A model generated the notes under the pieces. The model saw only the letters and a program-made list of their open reading frames with translations, was not told the origin of the DNA and did no database searches. The translations under genes and the position numbers were made by a program. This document shows positions 50,641 to 61,338 of a stretch of 64,000 nucleotides of DNA, one piece after another; the stretch's first letter is position 1; every line of letters begins with the position of its first letter. The DNA comes from Rallus limicola (taxonomy: Eukaryota; Chordata; Aves; Gruiformes; Rallidae): the NCBI GenBank assembly GCA_022605955.1, contig JAKCOZ010000039.1, positions 1,922,001 through 1,986,000 of the forward strand. Direction: 5' to 3'.

Positions 50641-51378
50641 AGTAGCCTCACAGTGGTCTCTACCAGAACTTTAGAGTCTTTAGGAGCTCTCTTTAACCAT
50701 CTGCAAGAGGAGCTCCATAGCCTCTAGTAGGTCATGCAGACTGCAACCTTCTGAAGTATTTATTCCATTAGGGAACTCCTGGGAACTGATGTTTAGGGCA
50801 GGCACTGTAGAGTGGGAAGCAAATACTCAAAATACCTGTTTTTGTGTTAAGGTCTCACCAGGGAATACAAATAACTTATTGTTGGGAAGAGGAACAAAAA
50901 CAGGCAGTGGGTGGGTGATGAGCTTCCCTCAGCTCCTCTTCTCCATCTCATCTATCTTGCTCACTTGTGGGGGATAGCCCAGACAAGCAGCATGGTGGCT
51001 GTGGCCAGCATGGCCATCATGCCATATCCCAACAACCAGCTCAGCTTCCCCTATAATCCTGATTATTCTATAGAGCTGAAATGGGGGAGGGGACAGAGGT
51101 GGATTTTGCTTCCTTTTTGTGCCTGTGCAGGGCTGTGTTTTCTCTCTTGTCTGCACGGGGGCAGGCTGACTGCTCCTGCATGTGACCTGCAAGAAACCTC
51201 TCAAAAGGGGGGAGGAGGAGGCATCGCTGAAGCACGTAAGGGACAAAAGTAACTTGCTGCTGCTGCAGGAGTTTCTAAGAAGAGGCACAAAGCCCCCTGG
51301 ACATTACTACTGGGAAGTCATTAGGAAGCTCACAGCTACATCCCCAGCACAGATTGCAAGTCGTCCTCTCATATGCAA

Positions 51379-51428
51379 GGGAATGGGGGGCTAAGGAGGG
51401 AGAGGGTTTCGGGAAGGAAGGAGGGGGG
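51379..51428 (+). repeat. G-rich stretch, candidate G-quadruplex
   Basis: Within 50 bp the plus strand carries G runs of 3, 6, 3, 3, 3 and 6 with short loops. The runs meet the usual sequence rule for quadruplex formation. No promoter or exon is recognised beside it. Confidence 0.6.
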
Positions 51429-54400
51429 AGCAGTCCGTTCCCCAAAAAGGTGGAAATGAACTGGAAAGGGATGGGTGGAGCTCAGCCTGGGCAGGCTGTG
51501 GGTTTGACAGGGTAGGTTTCTTTCTAGTTATAAAGTTGAGGGTTTTTTTTAAAGTTTTATTCATGAGTTGTTAACCATTTTGTTTAGCAAATCGGTTTAT
51601 CCCAATGACCTTTCCCTGCTTCAATTTTCGAGATGGCAGATGGCTCTAAAGAAATCCCCCTTAAATGCAGACCCAGACCCAGCCTGCTTTTTCACACACT
51701 GGACCTGCATCAACATGCCAAGCACAGCTCCAGAAAGAAGACAAAGTCCCCAAGAAAGAAGCAGGGCAGGAGAAGGAGGGGGCAGGGAAGAGAGAGAGAC
51801 TAGACAGAGCCCAGGTCGACTCCTGCATTGTTTATAATCTAGGATTTCCCCCCTGTGCCGTTTACAACCCCTTGCTGCCACCATCTACATGTAGGCAGCA
51901 AAGTCCATGGAGAATGTCCTGTAGAACTGCTATTCTCAGGTCTCTGGTGCAAGAGGTGAACGTCAGAGGGAAGCAGAACAGCTGGGAGTGAGGGACCTGC
52001 ACAGGAATGAAGGGCAGGAGTGACGTGGGGAAAGCAGAGGCAACACTGAACCAACCTGAGCAGCTGCATCCCCAGGAAACTACAGAACAGGAACAGCAGG
52101 TTGGAAGTATTGAATGAAAGCACTTTGAAGCCCTAGCACTTCAAACTGCCTGCTCAACCTCGTGGTGACTTCATCTGGTACTGAGATGAAGGGCAAAATG
52201 TCTTCCCAGAGGTGCCCTCCTCGACCCTTGCAAAAGGTCTCACTTCCCCCCTGCCCTGACACTTTTCCAAGTTGTAGCCCATTCAGTTGTTTAGGGTGAA
52301 TAAGTGAAGCATGTTGAAGAGCTTTCATTTATCTTTTCCCCAGCTGGCAAATTTGTGAGAAAAATCTATATAAATTGTCAAATCTACTGCCTTTCTCGAC
52401 TGGTAAGTGATATCATTCGAGATGCCAAATTCCAACAAGTAATTCTGTTCATTTTATTCCACCATCACATGGCTCTGGTTTAAAATAGGGTGAGTATAGC
52501 AATTGTTTCAACCAAAAAAACCCCAAACTTGTAGGGACAAAATGCATTCAGGTTCCACACCACCACATTCATCCCTGACCACAGCTTATGCCCAAAATGA
52601 GATCCCAAGCAGAGCTTGCAGATGACAATGTGAGCTCCTGACTCACACCAATTCTTCCTGGTCTCCAGAGGGACTTTACAAACCCAGATCTAGTAACCAT
52701 TTAATACCATAATTCATTTAAAGTACTCAAGTGAACCTTATTGGCTATCCTGCGTGGAATGGGTTATTTTGAAAGGGAAAGACACAGCCACATCATGATA
52801 CATGTCCCATCCCAGCACACCAAAAAGGGACAAAAGGGAAGGCAAAACCCCCTACTTTTTCCCTCCCTTTCAGTCAGCCTTATGGACTCCCACGGAGTGA
52901 GCAGACATACCCTGCTGACCCAAGTCCTACCAAGGGTAACTTTACACAATAGCTACTGGGCTGCATCATGGCACACTGCTGGAAGTAGACCCAGCAAGAT
53001 ATCAAGAGCAGCATTCACAAGGCCTTTTAACTTTGAGAAAGGTGTATGTTACTCCTAGAAAGATGCCTATTGCTATCTCAAGCTTCATTATTGAGCCTTG
53101 TGACTTCTTTTCATTCCGCATGGTTTGTTTTTCACTTGGCTTAATCAAGGCTCTATCCCAAGACCGGAGAGAGAGTGGAGGAAGACAAAAGTGCACCATC
53201 TGCATCGAAGTCCAAAAGCAGATCTAAATTAGTATCAGTGAATCTCACTGGTGAATCCCACAAGTACCACTATCACAGAGCTCAGTCCTAAGCCACCCAC
53301 ATAAAAGGAATTATTCCTGGTTTGGAGCAAGGTACTATTCCAACATAACAAACCCAACTGCCCCCCAACGGCTTGCTGCAAGGTCTAATAGATGTAAACA
53401 AAGTGGCTACAGGAATGTACCCTTGGCATTTCCCAGGAAATGGAGGGAAAAAAATTCCAAAGTTCCCACAACACTGAAGTACAGAGCAAGACTTCACTGC
53501 TTTTTCTTATGTCTGCCTACCTTCACATGAACTGTTTGCCCTGCTCAAAACACAGTCCAGCCCTTCTACTATTAGAGACAAGTGACCAGTTTCCCTCAGA
53601 TAGCTTACCCGCAGGGCATAGTCTTTTTTCTTTTCTTTTTTTAAATTTTGCTTGTCCCCCAGGTGGATGATGATTTCCTCAAATGCTTCCACCCAAACCA
53701 TCTTTCCCTGGTGTTTGACTGCTGTGCAATGCCAGTTAACTCAGATGGTCCATGACTATTTCTGTTCCCCGGTGCAACTCAGCGTCTGGAGGTCTATCAA
53801 ACCTCTGTGGCCTCCATTCGCTCAAGGAGAGGTAGCAGCAAAACAGCATTTAGAAATTTTATAAAATATTAAACCTCCTGCTTTCTAGGCCACATAGTCC
53901 TTGCCTGAGGCAGCGTTCATATAAAAAAGTTAAGCTATTACAAGATTTATTGCCTAGATGCAAAGGAGCACACAAAATTGAAGTCTTTGTCTCAGCCAGT
54001 TGGAACAAACCCAGATATTCCTCCTAAGGTGCCCTGAACTGTGCTGGAGACAGGCAACAAGACAAATGCAGAAGGCCCAATGCAGACCAGACTGTGCTGA
54101 AATAAAAACACCACCCTGAAAGCACTCATGCCATATAAAATAAACAGATTAAAGTGGGCACAGCCAGCCACAGTCCACACACACTGTGTAGCTTCATCAG
54201 TGCAACAGTTTGTCATTGCCAGCATGACATCCATCACTAGCACAAAGGGTCCTGACAGTGAGAGGCAAATGGCTGGCTGAGGAGGAACCTTCAGTACATG
54301 TGCTTAGATTCATTCCCAGGTTCTTCGGTCACCATAAGTTTAACCACAGCATGCTCCAGATGGGCAAAAGATGTGTGTATTTGGGATGGGAAATCATTGG

Positions 54401-54985
54401 TATGGCCTCATATGCCAGCTGTACTCAGCACTGATATACAGACCAAGCTTCCCAGGGGCTCCTCAGCAAGATGTGTGTTTCTAAGACCTAATGCTTCACT
54501 TCTTCTCTGTGCTACTCAGTGTCTGTAGACTGACAGATGATTTCTTTTTCATTGCGTTCATGGGAGGAATATGGTTTTACGGGAACTCAGAATCTAGAGG
54601 ACCATTTTCAAGTGGTTTTATGAAGACATATGGAAGCCAGGTCCCTCTATAGCCCTAGTGAGACTTCTTCTATCATAACTATTGCACATTAGCTTTCCTC
54701 CACCGAAGGGGTAATTCTCCAGTGCTTGACAAACCTTTCTGCTCAACACTGCAGTGAGACAGTAGCACTGTGAATCAGTTATGCCACATGCCTCAAACTG
54801 AATACATCTAAGATGAACTGTATGTTCTGAAGAACAGAAATAGTCTTCATTAGTCATACCATATCATCCTCACTGGAAAGCCTTTGCATCCACCAAAGAT
54901 TTGGTACATATCCTGGGGCAAGTTTTATCCATTCAGAGTGTCGTGGTACCTCATGTACATGGTGCCAAAACATATTCCCATTTTT

Positions 54986-55000
54986 ACACACACACACACA
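54986..55000 (+). repeat. (AC)n microsatellite
   Basis: Seven to eight AC units follow a T run. It is a simple repeat. Confidence 0.93.
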
Positions 55001-55084
55001 GAAACAAATACAAACACAGTATTTTTTTAAGCCAATGAAACAACTAAAGCCATTTCCAAACTTGATTTATCAATAAATTCCCAG

Positions 55085-55150
55085 AGAATCATAGAGAGAC
55101 TTAGGTTGGGACAGACCTCTGGAGCCACCTCACCCAACAAAGGGCTCAGA
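55085..55150 (-). mobile_element. short diverged CR1 LINE 3' end
   Basis: The plus strand agaatcatagagagacttag, ggttgggacagacctctgga and gccacctcacccaac is the reverse complement of a CR1 tail of the AGGACCTCTGGAGGTCAC type. Only the last 65 bp or so can be followed. Confidence 0.7.
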
Positions 55151-56577
55151 GCTTAATTCTGAAAAGGAGCACCAGCTTCAACTTTCACTGCAACTAGCCT
55201 GCTTCACCTGGCACTGAGATGAAGAGTCACTAGCTCTGTTTCAACTGAGAGGATATGTTCTGGCTCCACCACCTCCAAATGTCCACAGCAGTGCCCTCTG
55301 AAGATAAAAAATAAGCTTTTATTTTTTCCTTCTTTTCTTCTTTTCTTACTCTATTTGTAGAACTTACCTTTGCTGTTTGTCAGCCAAACAGTTGGGAACC
55401 GTGACCTCAGAAATGTTATGTTCTACAGTAATGACCCAAAATTCAACAATATCACATAAGGTTGACATCTGTGTTGGACCATCACTCACCATGATGCTGT
55501 ATCTTTTAAGACTGCAGAAAGGAATTACTGCAGACAACATAAAATGAAGTAGAGATGAAGGTTTAGAACAGTCAATTCCTGCAACACCAAAAATAAGTTG
55601 TTCTTTAGTTATTTAAAAGTATTTTTAAAGGAGTGTGCATAGTTCATGATATAGACCTGTAGTTCAAAATAATAAATTAAAAATACTAGGAAAACCCAAA
55701 ACTTAAGATGAATAACAAAACTTACATGTACCAAGGAAAAGTTTTTCCTGAAATGATGACTGCTGCCTGGGCACTGAAATTTTAAATTCAGTCCTGCAGT
55801 CCTCTCTGTCATGTTATTTGACTGCCTCCTTGGGAAATATTTATGTGACAGGGTTTGCAGGATCAGGCCCAATATAAATAATAATAGGATCACTTAGGCA
55901 GAGCTTTACATCTGTACAAACAGCGTCTAATGAATTCCTGATGGAGTTCTGCTGTTGACTAAGGAAATCATGTGAGAACCTCCACAATAAAAGAAGCAGC
56001 AACACATTTTTGGATCAAAGGAAATCATACAGAAAAGCAAACTAATGTACAAAGGACTGCAGTCATTCTTGGCATGTTTCCTCCTAAGTCATCTAGGCCT
56101 TCTTTAGGCACTGGCACTATTTACTGTAGCAAAACCTCCTGCCCTGTGAATTGAAAGACTTTCAGTCTTTGATATCAGAGCTCTTGTGTTTAACCAAGAG
56201 GGACAGCCTTCAGGGAGACGAGGGTGATTCGTGAAAACTTCAGCTGCAGACAGTGTGAACTCTTTAATGCAGAGGTGACCTCTTCATTCTGCATTTGTGC
56301 CGGGATGCTCAGCACTGCAGAACTGGCAAGAAGGATGCATGGAGATCCATAATGCTGAGTGGTGGGATCCAAACAGCAGAACCCAGTCAATAGAGATCTC
56401 AGCCCATGATGTAAATACGTAGATGGACTTTCAGGATCGGGTTGAGAAAAAGGGAAGAAATAGATGCCACAGTTACAGATGAAAGCAGTAGCAAACTTCT
56501 AAGTTTGTGTGGTTTCTTTTTTAACAGACAACCTCAAATACTGTCCAGTAAACTGGCCCAACTAACTGCGAAGGGAA
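55151..56577. other. unique non-coding DNA with one old relic
   Basis: No gene is recognised. It contains the inverted-repeat relic at 55781-55870 and a short hairpin at 56154-56170 (aaagact, ttc, agtcttt). Confidence 0.55.
55781..55870. mobile_element. relic of an amniote inverted-repeat element
   Basis: The right end reads gggtttgcaggatcaggccc and the left end attcagtcctgcagtcc. The two are approximate inverted complements around the shared TCCTGCA/TGCAGGA. This matches the termini of an old archosaur/turtle repeat whose ends read gggcctgatcctgcaaac in both orientations. The roughly 90-bp size and terminal inversion would suit a non-autonomous DNA transposon, but I cannot name the family. 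Confidence 0.5.
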
Positions 56578-56795
56578 GATGTAGATATCAGGAAGAATTT
56601 CTTTACTGAAAGGGCTGTCAAGCATCAGAATAGGCTGCCCAGGGAGGTGGTAGAGTCACCATCCCCAGAGGTATTTAAAAGGCATATGGATGAAGTCCTT
56701 AAGGACATGATCTAGACGTGGGCTAGGTACGCTTAGGCTATGCTTGGACTCAATGATCTAGAGGGTCCCTTCCAACCCAGGTGATTCTATGATTT
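56578..56795 (+). mobile_element. CR1 LINE 3' end
   Basis: About 218 bp of CR1 tail on the plus strand: tcaggaagaatttctttact, agggctgtcaagca, gctgcccagggaggtggtag, agtcaccatccccagaggta, and an end of ctcaatgatctagagggtcc, cttccaaccca and gtgattctatgatt. The terminal gattctatgatt is the CR1 8-bp tail repeat, so the 3' end is intact. It belongs to the same tail group as the copy at 59906-60022. Confidence 0.95.
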
Positions 56796-59167
56796 AGAGA
56801 AGCTATTTTTCACCACTTCAGTGCTCTAGAATTAGCATTTCTGGGAAATAAGTATGTACAGAGGGCAAATTATTCTTGGCATAGGGTTAAAAAACAGTCA
56901 ATAATGCTACCTGAATCACTTGCACTGACTGCAAAATAACTAAAATATGTCCAAGGAGTTTGTTGACTACCAAAAAGGCACCTGCTAACACCACATTTGA
57001 AAAACCAAGGACATGTCAGCAAATGAGAAGGAAAATATCCTGAAGGTTTACAGGGAGGATATGAAATCCTGAGTGGTAGCACGAATACATCTAGTCAGAG
57101 AATAGATAAGAAAAATCTCCAAGGCATGTATACTGCTGAACACGAAAATAAAATTATTTAAAAAAAGATGAAACACAAAAGTAAGAAACTAATGAACACA
57201 GCTGCCTGGCTTAGCTCAAGGGCCTCTTTGAACCAGTTAGAAACCCTTCAGCACCTGAAAACCTGACCAAACTGATGTGAACAGCAAGAAGCATGAAATA
57301 CAGCAAGTGATAAGTAAGGAGCAAATGAGAAGAGAACGAAAGGATTCACAAAGAAGCTGTACCTAAAACTCATAAAAGCTACTTATAAACAAGAAGACTG
57401 GGAAAGCACAACGTCCGTTGGATTGTCAGGAACTAAAAGAGGTAGTTGTTAGTCAAAGCCAGAGAGCACGAGGCTTATCCTATGGCTGATTTCCTTCAGA
57501 GATGGGTACTCTTAGCATTTCAAGAAACAGTCTTCTACTGCCATTTTTCCAGCATGTTTTGAATGGCTTTACAGATTACATGCCGAGCTCCAAATGCTTG
57601 GGCAAGGTTTACAGAAACCAGTTATTAGCTGTTATTATTATTATTGTTGCATGGACATTTTTCCAAGCCACGAAATAATTACTACAGAGTTTCAATGCAG
57701 AATATTTCTTTACAATCCGAAAACATCACAGCACCAGACACGCTGAATAGAGAAATGTATTTTTGATTATGTCATGGCAATAACTGACTTCACTGCTTTG
57801 TATGAATTGAATATTTAAAATACCATTGTAAAAATAGCAATCTTTTAATAGGCATTATCCTCTCCCATAATGGAAGCATGGGTCACAGAACACCTTCCTT
57901 TCCTCATTACTGACACTGCTAGAAACCAAGCTAATAAGTCCGTTGTCACTGCAGCATTTCAGCAAGGTTTTGCGTGTGTCTAAAATGCAGATATTAACCC
58001 CTACTACACACATTTGTTCACCAGCATACACAGTGGTGAACCACCTGTCTAGGAACTCCAGAGTAAGGTGTCTGGCCTGGAATAAAATACATTTTTCCTG
58101 TTTTTTGGTACAAGAGAAAAAGGGAGTTCTTTATCGAAAGCATATTAGCATATTTTGCCTCATTAATAACTTCACTGCAGCATTAATTTGCTTAATTATT
58201 GCACTTAGAATTCAACATGGTAGCTAATTAATTCAAAGGCTTTAAAAAAAAAAAAAAGATTGAATCATAACACATACACACATAGCCCAGCTTTGTTAGC
58301 ACGCTTTTTGAGAAAATCATTCTTTTTAGTTTTATTCCATGAAACACTAAGTCTGTGGATGCAGTAAGTCAAAAAACATCTTTTCAATGATTTATTTTAA
58401 TACATTTTCCCAGGTTTGCCCATTTGGCTTCTCTCCTGATTAATCTTCCTATAATAAATGGGGTTAATGCATCTCAACAGCTTGCTATCAGGACTTCCAG
58501 CTCCATTACCCACTATTAAGATCTCGTTCTCTTCATCTGCAAATCTTTCTATTTTACTGGCAATGGCCAAGAGGCACACTAAATTCTTAGCAGGTCATTT
58601 GGAAGCAGGAGTTCACTTCCCTCTAAACAGCCCTAAAATTACCTTCCTATAGCCCACGAGAGACAAAAAAAAAAAAAAGGCCAAGAAAACCCCTGCCACC
58701 AAAACACCATTCTCCATTTCATAAAGTCTTTCATTGTAACTGAAAAATAAAGTCTTGAGGTATTTGGCTCACCCTTTAAATCCTCACTATCAGAACTGGG
58801 ACTGAAATTCAAAAAGAGCATCTTCTTAACTGCTTACCTACCAGTCTTACATCTTAGGAAGACAGAACCTATCATAAACCTACTCATGGTCCAGGGCTAC
58901 TTGACATCAACTGTCTCTCCCATGGTCTGTGACAGCTGCCCAGCGACATGGGGAATGTGCACAACAATGCTCAGTGATGCTCAGAGAGGCATACCGTCCA
59001 TAGCTGTGTTAACAGGAAACCTTAACTGAATGCAGCAACAGCAGAAAACAATTATTTCCAGCTCTGCTACTCAGGCTTGCATATTGGTAAGGAGCTGGTA
59101 TGGCTGGACTGGTCATTGTGCTGCTGTTCAGTTGCTGGGGCACATTACTTGATTCTACTATTTGCTA
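56796..59167. other. unique AT-rich non-coding DNA
   Basis: No gene is recognised. It holds a (TTA)n stretch near 57631-57645 and A tracts near 58243 and 58665. The AT-rich repeat-free part at about 57640-58260 looks like other candidate regulatory blocks in the window. No frame exceeds 94 codons. Confidence 0.55.
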
Positions 59168-59236
59168 GGGAGCCTGCTTTGGCAGGGGGTTGGACCCGAT
59201 GATCTCTTGAGGTCCCTTCCAACCCCTATGATTCTA
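59168..59236 (+). mobile_element. short CR1 LINE 3' end
   Basis: The stretch agcctgctttggcagggggt, tggacccgatgatctcttga, ggtcccttccaacccctatg and attct is a CR1 tail of a third type. It differs from the neighbouring CR1 tails in the window and is among the best-preserved. Confidence 0.92.
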
Positions 59237-59574
59237 CTTCCAACTACAAGCACTTTGCCAGTTTAGTCTCTTGTCTACATACATTTCTAGCTTGTCATGT
59301 AGCAGTTTGGTGACATAGTGGAGTATTTCAAGGTGCTGGCCTCAACTGCCCAGTTTTATTCTCTTGGGTTGTTTCTATTTATACAATAAGCTTGCTTAGC
59401 CTCAAATGCAGTTTTTAAAGTGAGATTCCAGGAACAGGGATAGTCAGAACCTGCTCCAGATAGCTTAAACCTTTTCAAGTGCAATGTTAAAGCTTACATT
59501 GCAAGAGAATTGTGCTTGTTGAGTCTCTGCTTTGGTGGCAATATTTACTCAAGGACCAAGTATTTACTCGAGTA
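59237..59574. other. spacer between CR1 copies
   Basis: Non-coding DNA with no recognised feature. A short duplicated phrase (atttactcaagg, gtatttactcga, gtatttactaaagg) occurs at about 59541-59585, just before the next CR1. Confidence 0.6.
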
Positions 59575-59905
59575 TTTACTAAAGGAGGTTGTAGAGAGGT
59601 GGGAGATGGTCTCTTTAGCCAGATGACAGGAGGTAGGACAAGGGGAAATGGCACAAAGCTGCACCAGGACAGGTTCAGATTGGATGTTAGGAAAAAAATT
59701 TTCACTGAAAGAGTTGTTAAGGCCTGGAACAGGGAGAGGGCTGAGTCACAAACCCTGGAGGTGTTCAAGGCGAGGTTGGATGGGGCCCTGGGCAACCTTG
59801 TATAGATCCAGGACTGGAAGTTGGTGGCCCTGCCTGTGGTAGGGGAATTAGAACTCTAAGATCCTTGGCGTCCCTTCCAAACCAGTCCATTCTATGATCC
59901 TGTGA
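59575..59905 (+). mobile_element. CR1 LINE 3' fragment
   Basis: About 330 bp of CR1 on the plus strand. It begins in the segment ggtgggagatggtctcttta, continues with aggacaaggggaaatggcac and ttcagattggatgttaggaa, passes gttcaaggcgaggttggatg and ends ccattctatgatcctgtg. A plus-strand frame gives [20 protein letters not shown], a pattern typical of CR1 3' ends. It is 5'-truncated. Its tail is directly followed by the next CR1. Confidence 0.94.
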
Positions 59906-60022
59906 TGTGTTTAAAAAAAGGACAGATCAGGTACTTAGAGATATGGTTTATTATAGGACAGGAATGGTTGAACTCAATGATCCTAAAGGTCTTTTCCAAC
60001 CTAGTGATTCTGTGATTCTGTG
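59906..60022 (+). mobile_element. CR1 LINE 3' end abutting the previous copy
   Basis: The stretch gtttaaaaaaaggacagatc, aggtacttagagatatggtt, gaactcaatgatcctaaagg, tcttttccaacctagtgatt and ctgtgattctg is the last 115 bp or so of another CR1, with two or three tail repeat units. It starts within a few bases of the tail of the CR1 at 59575-59905, in the same orientation. Confidence 0.9.
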
Positions 60023-60163
60023 ACCAGAGAAGCCCATCAATCCAGTGGTCATTTTGTGAGGCCTTTAGGTATCTAAAATGGGATTTCAGGGAAACTGAGG
60101 CACTTAAATCCGAATCAACCCATTCAAAAACTATTTAGCCCTGGAAATACCTAAATTCAGTAG

Positions 60164-61333
60164 TGTGGTGGTTGAGCCCTGGCTAAAGGCCAGACGCCCA
60201 CCAAAATCAGTCTATTACTCCCCTTCTTAGTTGGACAGGGGAGAAAACATATAATTGGGCGGCTCAAGAGACAAACTCGTTAATGACGCAGGCAAAACAG
60301 ACTCAACACAGAGTGCAGAAGAGAAAGTTATCTAATTTATTACACTACGCTTAAGAGAAAACAGTGGAAAACCAGAGTCAGGAGTGCAACCAACAATCTT
60401 GAAACAAATGCAACCAGGCAAACACTTTTCCCCCACCACTCCCTCCTTAGCAGGCTTTAGTTAGAAGTTTGCTCCCTTCTTCCCTCCCGGTCGCAGCCCA
60501 GGAGGGGCAGGGACTGGGGAAAATGGGGGTCTCGGTAACACCTTCCCCCCACCCCTCCATTCTAAAGCAGACTTCCCTTTTAGCCATGATTTTGCTCCCT
60601 TCTTCCACTCTCCTGCTCGCAGCACAGGACAGGGGCAGGGACTAGGATATGGGGGCTTCGGTCAGTCCCTTGCAAGATGGTTTCCTTCTCGGCTGGGATG
60701 GGGGCATCCATTCCACACAACCTCACCCATAAGAGCCAGTCCTCCACGAACTTTCTCCAAGGCAAATCTCTTCCCACCGGGCTTCATCTCTGCTATGGCT
60801 GGCAGCAACAAATCACAGTGTCTCTCAGTCCCAGTCCTCCACGGGGCTATAAGGCCTCCTCCAGCAAACCTGTTTCGCTCATCTCTGTAGGTCGCTTGTG
60901 CTGGCAGAGGCCAACGTAAGTCACGGCATCTTCTCTATGTCTCCACCGGCTCCATCCAGCGTGGAGCCTCTCCACCGGGCAGGTCGGGTTTCCGCCTCTT
61001 TAATGGCTCCTTTCCTCCACCTATTCCGCGTTCTTCTGTGCGGGCTGCAGAGGCATCTCTCTCTCCAGCACCTGGGCGCCTCCTCCCCTAGCCTTCCCAG
61101 CCTTTTGTGTCTGTCAACTGCTTACATTTATATGCAAATATGTATCACAATGCCCTTAACGGGCCAAACTTTGCGGTCTTCCTGGCACTCCGTGTTCTGG
61201 TGGAGTCTTTGTCTCCTATCTGTGATTCTCAGAGGTGCTATAAGCAGGCTTGCAGAAGATTCTAGCAGCCATTTTCTGCAGCCCCCTGGTCCTCTCTCTC
61301 TCTCTCAGTACCCAACTATACAAAACCGCGACA
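60164..61333 (+). mobile_element. solo LTR of an endogenous retrovirus, copy B
   Basis: This is a 1,170-bp LTR beginning TGTGGTGGTTGAGCCCTGGC and ending AAAACCGCGACA. It has TG...CA termini and a perfect 5-bp target-site duplication AGTAG (60159-60163 and 61334-61338). No retroviral coding sequence is present, so it is a solo LTR. It shares its opening 150 bp and general plan with copies A and C. By hand count it keeps roughly 30 CpG dinucleotides, against about 10 in each of the others. With the intact target duplication this points to a younger insertion, since methylated CpG decays fast. It also carries an internal duplication (60425-60664) that copy A lacks. The U5-like end contains a (CT)n run near 61292-61308. 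Confidence 0.95.
60425..60664 (+). repeat. tandem duplication inside LTR copy B
   Basis: Unit 1 (60425-60540) and unit 2 (60541-60664) share the order C-rich start, tccttag-cagg or tctaaagcagac, tttgctcccttcttcc, cgcag, caggaggggcagggact or caggacaggggcagggact, atgggggt or atgggggc, and a final tcggt. Copy A has a single equivalent at about 25131-25248. Its text agrees better with unit 2 in the tagccatgattttg part. Confidence 0.8.
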
Positions 61334-61338
61334 AGTAG

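Larger units (their letters stand above)
50641..55084. other. unique non-coding DNA
   Basis: No gene is recognised. A G-rich stretch with several G3-G6 runs lies at about 51379-51428, and an (AC)n repeat is at 54986-55000. Frames of up to 119 codons overlap on opposite strands at 50911-51288 and 51568-52123, and none resembles a protein family. Confidence 0.55.

Noticed and set aside
60898..61338. 146-codon plus-strand frame
   Set aside because: It lies inside LTR copy B and has no retroviral protein similarity.
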